In this document: positions 42,262-50,400 of the stretch, one piece after another | Layout: every line of letters begins with the position of its first letter | How positions within the stretch are numbered: position 1 is the stretch's first letter | The notes under the pieces: generated by a model | What the model was told of the DNA's origin: nothing | Seen by the model: only the letters and a program-made list of their open reading frames with translations | Databases searched by the model: none | Assembly: GCA_003249955.1 (NCBI GenBank) | Contig: QKHS01000089.1 | Location: 1-64,000, forward strand | Length of the DNA: 64,000 nt | Source of the DNA: Bacteroidales bacterium | GTDB lineage: Bacteria; Bacteroidota; Bacteroidia; Bacteroidales; ML635J-15 | Direction: 5' to 3' | Made by a program: the position numbers and the translations under genes

Positions 42262-44025
42262 TTATATTTTTTGTTGTCTAATTCTCGTTACAACTACCTT
42301 ATAGTTTTCTTCATTTTCAGGATGTGATTCAAGCCACTTCTCAACTAATTTTGGGTCATCACTTGTCGGTCTTGGAACATTTAATTTGATTCTAACTCTC
42401 GATGGAATTTTTATTGCTTCTCCAACTATTATTGCTTCTCCAGTTCGCAGAGATGGCAACAAATCTATTAAGCTATTTAAATTATCAGGAGCTGAATTTT
42501 TCACAATGGATTGGTCACCAGAATTCGTAAGCCGTAAAGCTATGAATGTTCCAACTTGCGCCAATATAGTTTCCGAAATTTCAGAAGGTCTTTGAGAAAT
42601 AACTAATGCTCCTAAACCAAATTTTCTCCCTTCCTTGAATACCTTTTCTACTGCGTCTTTGGAATAGCTTGTATTATCGCCTTTGTTCAAATAACTATGA
42701 GCCTCTTCATAAGCAAGAAGTAATGGTCTATTTTTGCCAGTATAGGCTTCATGTCGTCCCCAAAACATACTATCATAAATGAACCGTGTAATAAGTCCGA
42801 CAGTAATGTCCAATACTTCAAAAGGAACCCCACTTAAATCCAGTATTGCTAGTTTACTGTTACTTCCAATCCATTCATTCAATAAATTGTGTAAATCCTT
42901 TGGAGAATTTGCGTCTTTATAATCTCCTGGATTAAAAAGGAAATCATATCTCGAATCTTTTAGTCTTGATAATATTTTCTTTTCGTATGAGTAGAATTCT
43001 TGATGTTTTGACTTGTATGGCGCGGTATTATTAGTTGGATATGGAGTAAATTGTGCAGGAACTAAATTTTCACAATCACCATTATTAACTTCTTGAGCTG
43101 TTGCTTTTGTTTGGTCATCTTTATTTGAACTACTAAAAGTTCCATTTAACCACCAATTCATGTCATGCCATAATTTTCTAGCACTAAACGGAATTGGTGA
43201 ATCTGCAGTAACAAAATTGGGATTTACATTTCCTGCTTTTAAAGTACAATTATCCTTTTTGAAATTTGTCACTAACTCACGGAATAATCTATAATCAGGC
43301 TTTTGGTCATCTGTTGGTTTTGCACCAACAAGAAAATAGGCTAACTCATCAAAATTCATTAGCCAAAATGGTATAAATAGTGGATTCGCAGCATTGTTTA
43401 TTTTAAAAACTCTTGCATTTGGGAATGCACTAGGATATTCGCCATGTGGGTCAACAAGTATAACTCTTGACCCTTGATAATCGCCTAATATTGCTTTTAA
43501 GATACTAACTGTCGTATTAGACTTACCGCTACCCGTTGAACCTAAAATTGCGCAATGTCGCAATACTAGTTTATGCAAATCAGCATAAACACTTAAATTC
43601 TCTGATGATGAGTGTTTCCCTATTTCAATTGAACCTGAATCCTTTTTTCCATAAATATCAAAAAGGTCTTTTTCGATGACAAGGTGAACTTCATCATTGA
43701 TGGTAGGATATGTTCCGATTCCCTTTTCAAAATCATCCTCTCCAATTTTTTCTCCAACAAGTTGAACAGTTAGAAAACGCGAACCGAAGGTGTATTTTAA
43801 ATTAATTTCATCTGATTTACTAGGAGTATTACTTACAGATGATACGATTCCGTAAATGGTAATATTTCCTATGGGAATTTTTATAAATGTACCTATTTGC
43901 CCAATTTTATATAGACGACCATTAATTATCGGTGCAGCTGAAGGAATGTCATTTGAAACTTCAACTTCAATTGTCCCAGAATCTACACGTATAATGTGTC
44001 CTAAATATGTGATTTCAGTTTTCAT
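42262..44025 (-). CDS. HerA-family DNA-translocase ATPase of a SIR2-HerA defence system
   Basis: 587 residues. An N-terminal beta-barrel (HAS-barrel-like, residues about 1-95) precedes a DUF87/HerA ATPase domain. Walker A is GSTGSGKS (162-169); Walker B is LLLAYEEAH (435-443) with Glu440/441; the sensor segment ISQRPSEI (476-483) and the arginine region after it are present. HerA normally forms a hexamer that moves along DNA. Its ATG overlaps the SIR2 gene by 4 bases. In the published SIR2-HerA antiphage system the two proteins assemble into one large complex. A KTSC gene follows 3 bases later. Confidence 0.93.
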   Translation of the reverse strand: MKTEITYLGHIIRVDSGTIEVEVSNDIPSAAPIINGRLYKIGQIGTFIKIPIGNITIYGIVSSVSNTPSKSDEINLKYTFGSRFLTVQLVGEKIGEDDFEKGIGTYPTINDEVHLVIEKDLFDIYGKKDSGSIEIGKHSSSENLSVYADLHKLVLRHCAILGSTGSGKSNTTVSILKAILGDYQGSRVILVDPHGEYPSAFPNARVFKINNAANPLFIPFWLMNFDELAYFLVGAKPTDDQKPDYRLFRELVTNFKKDNCTLKAGNVNPNFVTADSPIPFSARKLWHDMNWWLNGTFSSSNKDDQTKATAQEVNNGDCENLVPAQFTPYPTNNTAPYKSKHQEFYSYEKKILSRLKDSRYDFLFNPGDYKDANSPKDLHNLLNEWIGSNSKLAILDLSGVPFEVLDITVGLITRFIYDSMFWGRHEAYTGKNRPLLLAYEEAHSYLNKGDNTSYSKDAVEKVFKEGRKFGLGALVISQRPSEISETILAQVGTFIALRLTNSGDQSIVKNSAPDNLNSLIDLLPSLRTGEAIIVGEAIKIPSRVRIKLNVPRPTSDDPKLVEKWLESHPENEENYKVVVTRIRQQKI

Positions 44026-45212
44026 TTTACGATTGATTCAATTGCTTCTTTCTTACCTGAATTGGTAATAAAGAAATTGGCAAGTTCGTTAAAGTCACCA
44101 AGTTTAAATTTATTGTCAGCTACATTCCAAAATGAATCGGGCTTTTCATTGGGTTTTAAATCGGAAGCCGAATATTCCCATTCGCCAAGATTTCCATTAA
44201 TAACAGCCTTTGTTGGACCAAAAACATTAAGATTCATATAAGATGATGTTTGCTTGTGTAAGTTTTCGACTTCTGAATCTTTAAAGAAAAATACCAAAGC
44301 TGTAAGTCTATTGTTTTGTCTTAAACAGTTGAATATAATTTCGTTAATATGCTGGTCAGAAAAGGAATAACCTGTAAAAACAAATAGTAGTTCTCCACTT
44401 AATAAATAATTCTTTAACCTGTCAAAATATGCTATAAATGGTTGCTTCTTCGATGAATCATATTTCTCTTTTGATGGGTATATTACCAGTTCATTTTCTT
44501 CATCTTCAATATTTTCAATTTTTCCAACTCGAATTATTTGTTGTGCTTTTGTTGTTGGATTTTCTTTCCAAAACCAACTTAAAGAACCATGAATTTTCCA
44601 TAGTCTAATCCAGTTTTGAGTTAAATCATTTTTAGATACAAATTGGTCTATACTTTCTTGCCAAAAGAATGGTTCATAGGAACCTACAAAACCATCGAAA
44701 TAAGGTATCTGACTTGATTCTAATGATTTCTCAATTATCAAATCATAATTTGTTGTAAATATCTCTTTTGAAAAATCTCTATTTAGAAGACTTAGCCAAG
44801 CAAAGAATTTTTTTGTTTTTTCAATTTCCGCTACTTTCTCTTTCTCTGCAATGATGTCATAAATAATTGTGCATATTTCTTTGTCAAGCTTTTTTGCATT
44901 TTCACCACTGACTCCTTGATATTCTTTCCCTGTTTCGCCTGTTAATTCTCGAATTCTTCTAATTTGATTTAAGATATCCTCAATATTTACGCTTCGCGTA
45001 GTTATAATTGTTTCTAAATCAGATTTAACTAGTTGAAAATTGGTTAAAGACTCACCAGTCAATTTTGCTTCAATTCCAGTTGTTAGTTGTTCTACATTTG
45101 GAATTCCCAAAGCACAAGATGTTCCTGCTCCAAAAAAGAATCCTATATTTTTCGAGTACGACAAATGAGTTTTCAATTCTCGGACTTCTCTAATTATGTT
45201 TATTTTATCCAT
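44022..45212 (-). CDS. SIR2-domain NADase of a SIR2-HerA defence system
   Basis: 396 residues. The SIR2-like NAD-binding fold is marked by GFFFGAGTS (24-32), TTNYD (153-157, with Asn155 and Asp157), the catalytic His208 in KIHGS, and GYSFSD (281-286). The region between 50 and 150 is helical. Such SIR2 proteins are NAD+ hydrolases that deplete the cell's NAD on phage infection. Translation is coupled to the HerA-like gene by an ATGA overlap. It is preceded by the cassette-type repeat at 45282-45405. Confidence 0.93.
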   Translation of the reverse strand: MDKINIIREVRELKTHLSYSKNIGFFFGAGTSCALGIPNVEQLTTGIEAKLTGESLTNFQLVKSDLETIITTRSVNIEDILNQIRRIRELTGETGKEYQGVSGENAKKLDKEICTIIYDIIAEKEKVAEIEKTKKFFAWLSLLNRDFSKEIFTTNYDLIIEKSLESSQIPYFDGFVGSYEPFFWQESIDQFVSKNDLTQNWIRLWKIHGSLSWFWKENPTTKAQQIIRVGKIENIEDEENELVIYPSKEKYDSSKKQPFIAYFDRLKNYLLSGELLFVFTGYSFSDQHINEIIFNCLRQNNRLTALVFFFKDSEVENLHKQTSSYMNLNVFGPTKAVINGNLGEWEYSASDLKPNEKPDSFWNVADNKFKLGDFNELANFFITNSGKKEAIESIVK

Positions 45213-45281
45213 TGTCGTTTACGATTAAGTTTTCAATTTTATTATTCGGTTGATACTTGCTAAGTCTTTTTTAGGGTGACG

Positions 45282-45405
45282 CATAACATCCCCCTAACCC
45301 CAACCAGTTACATTTATTCCATCCTTATGCACAACCTGCAAAGTTTGTAAAAGTGCTGATAATAAAACACTTGGTTGTTTGTTGTCGATTATCATCGATT
45401 AATAC
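45282..45405. repeat. cassette-type intergenic repeat, copy B
   Basis: Direct repeat partner of 39791-39913 (about 80 percent over the first 80 bases). It lies 70 bases ahead of the SIR2 gene. On the minus strand it ends in GATGTTATGCGTC, an attC-like core. Confidence 0.7.
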
Positions 45406-45512
45406 CGGTTTTTTAGTTAAAAATGATTCGTTTTAAAAATCAAATCTAAAACATTTAATTCGTATATCAAAGCTTTTATTTGAAAATATTTAATCAATAA
45501 GAAATATCAATA

Positions 45513-45588
45513 GTCAATTACCGAAACTATTAAAAAGTCTTAAAGCAGAAAAGTTTACAACACCAAAACTTTAGATACTTTAGTCACT
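45513..45588. repeat. imperfect direct repeat at the right island edge
   Basis: 45522-45545 is identical to 36017-36040, and flanking bases are related. It marks the right border of the island. Confidence 0.8.
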
Positions 45589-45643
45589 CCGAACTCCGGA
45601 CTCCGTACTTCGGACTCCGAACTTTTACTCTCCGGACTTATTC

Positions 45644-45670
45644 AAAAAAAAAGCCCTTTTTCAAGGGCTT
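45644..45670 (-). terminator. rho-independent terminator of the AOR gene
   Basis: An 8-bp stem (AAGCCCTT at 45651-45658 and AAGGGCTT at 45663-45670) has a run of A at 45644-45650, read as a U-run on the minus strand. Confidence 0.85.
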
Positions 45671-45675
45671 CCAGA

Positions 45676-47838
45676 TTATTGTAAAGGAGTAATAACTTCT
45701 ATAAGTTCCGGAAGATCCATCCCGATTTCTTTAAGATGTTCTATTTTAGGTACTCCGTTGTTTGTCCAGCCTCTTCTTTCGTAAACAGCATCAAGAAGTT
45801 TTTCATACTGAGATTCTCTGTATGTACGAAGTATTGCCATTTTTTCTTCTGTTGTTTTACCTTCAGGATCAACATTAAGAATTGATTTCAATTGTCCGTC
45901 ATATCTTTCTGCTCTTGATTCGTATTCTTCAACGGTAACAGGACCACATGCTCTGTATGGCTGCGCATCATGCTTTCTTAATCCATATCCGCGACGAATA
46001 TTGAAAATTCTCTGGAAATTATAAACTCTTTCCGACTGGCGGATAAGTCCTGCTTCGTCAAGTTTATTGCCGGTAACGCCTTCGTAAACAGAAAGATAAT
46101 TTCTTACGTGTTTAGGAATTTTATGCGGTTCGTTTTCCATTTTATTGTCGGCAGGGGTTACATCGTTCCATACTATTTTGCAAAGTCCCTGTAAGCCGAA
46201 CCATGTTCTGAACATCGGGAACCAGTGTAAAGCCTCTGCTTTATTGTCGAAAGTAGGAATCATATTGTTAACCATGTCAAGGAAAATAAGCCATGCTTCG
46301 TCGTGCTGAGGGCCTTTGTTGGTCATTGCATAACCGCCTTGCTGCGCCAGTGATTCTTTGGAAACATACTGTGAATATTCCAGACCTTTGTTTTCCATTC
46401 CGATATCCTGAAGGAACTTAGGATCGGCTCCGTATTTTTCAATGAAAAGTTCTTTCATTTTACGGACACCTGTTCCGGCAATTTTACCGAATCCTTCGCC
46501 ACGGGCCAACTGGTGCAACAACTCAAGTGAATCAGGAATATTTCCGAAATGTAAATCGAGTCCGCCGGTAATTTCTTTGTTTATGATACCGTTTTCGTAA
46601 CATTCCATTATGAAAGCACATATTGTTCCCCAGGTAATTGTGCAAATTCCGTAAGTGTCACAATAGAAGTTTGCTTCGATAATTGCTTCATAATCAAAAA
46701 TGCCCATATTGGAACCCAAACCTGCTGCTGTTTCGTATTCTGGTCCGTCAACAATTACTTTTGTCCCTTTATAAGGTCCGGTTTTTAATTCAAAATTATC
46801 AACACCTTTGGCACATTGCATAGCACAACCAATCCAGCAACCATCGTTAATACCCAAAGTAAAATATTTGTCTCTGAGTAAATCGCTGTGAATTTTTATA
46901 GCGTCTTTGTGAGATCCGAATTTGAAATTGTGAGTAGGTAAAAGGTCATAGTCACTCATCACGTTAACGATGTTTGCAGTACCTTTTTTCTTCATCTGAT
47001 TTTGGTTATCATCAAGATCACGCATTTCGCCTGCATAGTCGCGGCCAACGCTTGTGATTTTTTCCATGTCGGCAACGTTGTTGAGATTTCCCTGAACTCC
47101 GGGTATTCTTGCAACGATAGCTTTTATTTTTTTATTACGGAAAACTGTACCTATACCACCACGACCAGCCTGTTTAAGTCTGATCATTTTACGTTTTGAA
47201 TCCCAGAAAGTGAAGTTGAGCATTCCGATTAAAGAATGTTCTGCTGCAGCACCTGCTGATACTATACCGATATTTTTTGCATCTTTTTCGTCAATAGCAA
47301 AATATTCTGTAAGTTCTTCGCCCATTATATGGGAATCAACTGCAAAACCGGGATCTTCAAAAATCTCAATTTTATGGTTAACCCCATCAATAAAGATAAT
47401 TACATCTTTATCTGCTTTTCCCTGTAATTCGAGAGCGTCAAAACCTGCAAATTTCATGAAAGGTCCGAAATATCCGCCTACGTTCGAGTCCATTATAGAA
47501 TTTGTCTGCGGTGATATTGATACCAATAATGATTTTCCTGCGCCGGAATATTGAGTAATACCTGCAATAGGCCCGGGGGAAATTATTATCTCATTTTCAG
47601 GGTCTGTCCAGTGTGTATCTGGTTTTGTGGCATCCCATAATAGTCTGAGGCCGAAACCTTTACCACCTACAAACTTGTCTTTCATTTCCTGAGAAACCGG
47701 TTTTTCTTTGATTTCGTTTGTTCCGACATTAATATAAAGTGTACGGTTATTGTACCCTTTTTCAATCGGATGCCATGTGTAAGACCAGCTTTTTAACTGC
47801 TTTTGTTTAGCTCTGAGTTCTTCTAAGTTGTGTCCCAT
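45676..47838 (-). CDS. aldehyde:ferredoxin oxidoreductase (tungsten/molybdopterin)
   Basis: 720 residues. The N-terminal domain contains VGGKGFGLRLLWD (tungstopterin-binding region), and the central domain has KAGRGGIG-like LKQAGRGGIGTVFRNK. Candidate [4Fe-4S] ligands are Cys334, Cys338, Cys342 (CWIGCAMQC) and Cys553 (QGLCKI). The spacing CX3CX3C differs from the CX2CX3C of the archaeal enzyme. It would oxidise aldehydes from amino-acid fermentation to acids and reduce ferredoxin, which fits with iorAB in the same window. It has its own promoter (47897-47927) and terminator (45644-45670), so it is a single-gene operon. The substrate is not predictable. Confidence 0.9.
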   Translation of the reverse strand: MGHNLEELRAKQKQLKSWSYTWHPIEKGYNNRTLYINVGTNEIKEKPVSQEMKDKFVGGKGFGLRLLWDATKPDTHWTDPENEIIISPGPIAGITQYSGAGKSLLVSISPQTNSIMDSNVGGYFGPFMKFAGFDALELQGKADKDVIIFIDGVNHKIEIFEDPGFAVDSHIMGEELTEYFAIDEKDAKNIGIVSAGAAAEHSLIGMLNFTFWDSKRKMIRLKQAGRGGIGTVFRNKKIKAIVARIPGVQGNLNNVADMEKITSVGRDYAGEMRDLDDNQNQMKKKGTANIVNVMSDYDLLPTHNFKFGSHKDAIKIHSDLLRDKYFTLGINDGCWIGCAMQCAKGVDNFELKTGPYKGTKVIVDGPEYETAAGLGSNMGIFDYEAIIEANFYCDTYGICTITWGTICAFIMECYENGIINKEITGGLDLHFGNIPDSLELLHQLARGEGFGKIAGTGVRKMKELFIEKYGADPKFLQDIGMENKGLEYSQYVSKESLAQQGGYAMTNKGPQHDEAWLIFLDMVNNMIPTFDNKAEALHWFPMFRTWFGLQGLCKIVWNDVTPADNKMENEPHKIPKHVRNYLSVYEGVTGNKLDEAGLIRQSERVYNFQRIFNIRRGYGLRKHDAQPYRACGPVTVEEYESRAERYDGQLKSILNVDPEGKTTEEKMAILRTYRESQYEKLLDAVYERRGWTNNGVPKIEHLKEIGMDLPELIEVITPLQ

Positions 47839-47896
47839 AAATGTTGTTTTTCTGTTCTGTTATAAATTTCCGCTAAATATACTTTAGGTTTCTGCA

Positions 47897-47927
47897 CAAA
47901 ACTAAATTATTTTTACATTAAAATCAA
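47897..47927 (-). promoter_or_regulatory. Bacteroidota-type promoter of the AOR gene
   Basis: On the minus strand TTG (47925-47927) and TAGTTTTG (47897-47904), spacer 20 nt, about 60 bases before the start codon. Confidence 0.5.
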
Positions 47928-48047
47928 GGACAAAAATCAATATTTATTAAAAGTGATTAATAACATGGGCGACTTGCAAGAACTTGCTTTTCGCCATGTT
48001 GGGTAATTTGTTATCTGATTGATTATCTTTGTGAAAAAAATTGTCTT

Positions 48048-49289
48048 ATGGAGGCTTATGATATTATAATAATCGGGGCAGGTGCTGCAGGATTAATAGC
48101 CGCTGTTCATGGATCGGAATGTGGCCTGAATGTGGCTGTTTTTGAAAAAATGAGTAGTCCGGGGCGTAAACTTTTAATTACAGGAAAGGGGAGGTGTAAT
48201 ATCACAAATTCTGCAGAGATTAAAGAATTTATGACCGAGGTTTATCCTGACGGCAGATTTTTATACCCAGCTTTTAAAAGTTTTTTTTCGTCTGATATTT
48301 TAAGTCTGCTCGAAGATTGCGGAGTTGAAACAATGCTGGAAAGAGGAGGGAGGTACTTTCCCAAAAGCGAGAAAGCTTCGGATATAGTGGATGCGTTATA
48401 TAAAAGAGCACTGGATAACGGGGCTAAATTCTTTTTTAATACAACAGTAAATTCTGTTATTTATGAAAATGATGCTGTTTCGGGAATTGAATATGCCGAA
48501 AATGGCAGGACTAAAGTTGCAAAATCTGCCAAAGTAATTATCTGTACCGGAGGTAAGTCATACCCGGGAACCGGTTCTACCGGCGATGGATACAGGCTGG
48601 CAGAGGCTGCCGGACATAGAATAGAAAAGTTGTTTCCTGCTTTGGTTCCTTTAGTTGCAAAGGAGAATTACGGAGAGCAGATGCAGGGATTAACATTAAA
48701 AAACATAAATGCAACTTTATTTGTTAACGGGAAAAAGATTACAGAAGAATTCGGCGATCTTATGTTTGCTCATTACGGTCTGTCAGGGCCGGTTATTCTG
48801 ACAATAAGCAGACGGGTAGTTATTGCTCTTGAAGAAAAGTCCGGTGTCAGCATATCGGTTGATTTTAAGCCGGCTCTTGATTTCGAAAAACTTGATGCCC
48901 GTTTATTACGTGATTTTAATGAGCATGGTAAAATGAAAGTCGGAAATCTTTTTAAACTTTGGTTGCCACAGAAGGCTATCCCGGTATTTTTAAATGAATT
49001 GGGACTTGATGAGGAAAAACCTGCCCATCAGATTTCGGGTAAAGAAAGGAAAGCTATTGTAAGTAAGCTAAAGAACTTAAGTTTTACAATAACCGGACAC
49101 CGTGGGTTTAAAGAAGCCGTAATTACTGCCGGAGGTGTGGCTTTGGATGAAATAAATCCAAAAACTATGGAATCGAAACTAAAAACAGGGCTTTATTTTG
49201 CCGGGGAAGTAATAAACCTTGATGCAAATACAGGTGGTTATAATCTTCAGATAGCTTTTTCCACGGGCTGGCTGGCTTCGGAACTGTAA
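48048..49289 (+). CDS. HI0933-family flavoprotein (BaiN/RdsA-type NAD(P)/FAD oxidoreductase)
   Basis: 413 residues. The N-terminal FAD-binding signature IIIGAGAAGLIAAVH (residues 6-20) is followed by the family-specific PGRKLLITGKGRCNITNS (about 39-56). Later come ICTGGKSYPGTGSTGDGY (about 165-182), LMFAHYGLSGPVIL, and the closing AGEVINLDANTGGYNLQIAFSTG (about 385-407). The HI0933/YhiN family has two domains; some members reduce bile-acid intermediates or other enoyl groups, but most are of unknown function. A TATCTTTG box at 48024-48031 lies just before the ATG. It ends at a terminator shared with the giant surface protein. Confidence 0.92.
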   Translation: MEAYDIIIIGAGAAGLIAAVHGSECGLNVAVFEKMSSPGRKLLITGKGRCNITNSAEIKEFMTEVYPDGRFLYPAFKSFFSSDILSLLEDCGVETMLERGGRYFPKSEKASDIVDALYKRALDNGAKFFFNTTVNSVIYENDAVSGIEYAENGRTKVAKSAKVIICTGGKSYPGTGSTGDGYRLAEAAGHRIEKLFPALVPLVAKENYGEQMQGLTLKNINATLFVNGKKITEEFGDLMFAHYGLSGPVILTISRRVVIALEEKSGVSISVDFKPALDFEKLDARLLRDFNEHGKMKVGNLFKLWLPQKAIPVFLNELGLDEEKPAHQISGKERKAIVSKLKNLSFTITGHRGFKEAVITAGGVALDEINPKTMESKLKTGLYFAGEVINLDANTGGYNLQIAFSTGWLASEL

Positions 49290-49300
49290 ATGAATTATAT

Positions 49301-49336
49301 AAAAAGAAAGGCAATCATTTGATTGCCTTTCTTTTT
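49301..49336. terminator. bidirectional rho-independent terminator
   Basis: A 17-bp stem (49301-49317 and 49320-49336) around a 2-nt loop serves the flavoprotein gene and the convergent giant surface-protein gene. Confidence 0.9.
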
Positions 49337-49350
49337 TAGTGTCTGTTTAA

Positions 49351-50400
49351 TTATTTTCTGATAAGTTTAAGATTAGTGACCTCATTGTTGGTAGTAACCC
49401 TCAGAACATACATTCCCGGAACCAGATCACGGAGATCTAATTCTTTGCTGTACTCTGAATAAACATTAATTGTGTTTACAATTATTTCTTTGCCCTGAAC
49501 ATCAATCAATGAGTATGTTAATTCTCCTGTATAGTTTTTGATAATCAGATTGCTGATGTTATTGGCCGGGTTAGGATATAATTCCAGTTCTGTACCACCG
49601 TTAATAATTTCGATATTCTCGCATATGTCTGCTACAACAATCATTGTATCAACATCCTGACAAGTACCGACTCCTACATTAACCCATACTTCGTAGTTTC
49701 CTGCTTCATCATAAGTCGCAGTAAATGCAGGGGTTGTTGAATCATCTGACCACAATATCCAGTCATAAGTACCGGTTAAAGTATATGTGAACGGCTCACC
49801 TGTGCAGGCATCAGCAGTTGCAGGTAAATCAACAACCGGAGACGGAATTTCTGTTACTGTAATCTCGTCGGTTGCCGGACAGTAGAAATTGTTTGTCACT
49901 TCAATAGTGTAGGTTCCTGCAGCATCGATAATCAGAATCTGACCTGCAGTTGTTCCGTTCCATAAGTAAGAAGCATAACCTTCTCCGGCATCAAGAGAAT
50001 ACTCAACGTTGTCGCAAATTGAGAAGTCTTCACCAAGATCAATTACAGGACTCGGATTGAAAGAAACAGTAACAGCATCTGTGCCTGTACATCCGTGACT
50101 GTCTGTAACAACAACGTCGTAAGCACCGCCTACGGTAACATGAAGTGTCTGAGTGTCAATTCCTCCTGTCCACAGATATCCGTCGAAGGCATCAGTTGCG
50201 TCAAGAACAACAGTATTTCCGTCACATTCTGTGATGTTTTCTCCCAGTTCGACAACAGGATTGTCGTAAACATTTATTTCAATGTCGTATGAGTCTGTTC
50301 CATCCATATTTTCAACAGTAAGAACAACTGTATATGTTCCCGGAGTATCAAATGTGAAACTTGAATTTGCAGTATTTGCAGTATTTATTTGTTGAAGCAT
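49351..50400 (-). CDS. C-terminal part of the giant surface protein, with T9SS sorting domain
   Basis: The frame holds 349 codons in a different phase from the upstream 9.2-kb gene. It opens inside a PKD domain (FDTPGTYTVVLTVENMDG) and continues with two Ig-like units of the VDLGENIxxCDG type (for example VELGENITECDG) and a third of the PSPVVDLPATADACTG type. It ends in a T9SS type A sorting domain (ELYPNPANNISNLIIKNY ... MYVLRVTTNNEVTNLKLIRK). It has no start signal or signal peptide of its own, so it is the tail of the preceding gene, cut off by a frame break near 50366-50390. It would be expressed only if the break is a sequencing error or is bypassed. Confidence 0.85.
   Translation of the reverse strand: MLQQINTANTANSSFTFDTPGTYTVVLTVENMDGTDSYDIEINVYDNPVVELGENITECDGNTVVLDATDAFDGYLWTGGIDTQTLHVTVGGAYDVVVTDSHGCTGTDAVTVSFNPSPVIDLGEDFSICDNVEYSLDAGEGYASYLWNGTTAGQILIIDAAGTYTIEVTNNFYCPATDEITVTEIPSPVVDLPATADACTGEPFTYTLTGTYDWILWSDDSTTPAFTATYDEAGNYEVWVNVGVGTCQDVDTMIVVADICENIEIINGGTELELYPNPANNISNLIIKNYTGELTYSLIDVQGKEIIVNTINVYSEYSKELDLRDLVPGMYVLRVTTNNEVTNLKLIRK

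Larger units (their letters stand above)
45213..45675. other. intergenic region at the right edge of the genomic island
   Basis: It contains the second cassette-type repeat (45282-45405), the right copy of the island-end repeat (about 45513-45588), a low-complexity tract of ACTCCG/CGGACT units at about 45584-45642, and the AOR terminator (45644-45670). No gene. Confidence 0.65.

Noticed and set aside
39923-45212. A complete mobile integron with integrase
   Set aside because: No integrase gene lies in the window; only attC-like elements are seen, and their cores do not strictly match the consensus.
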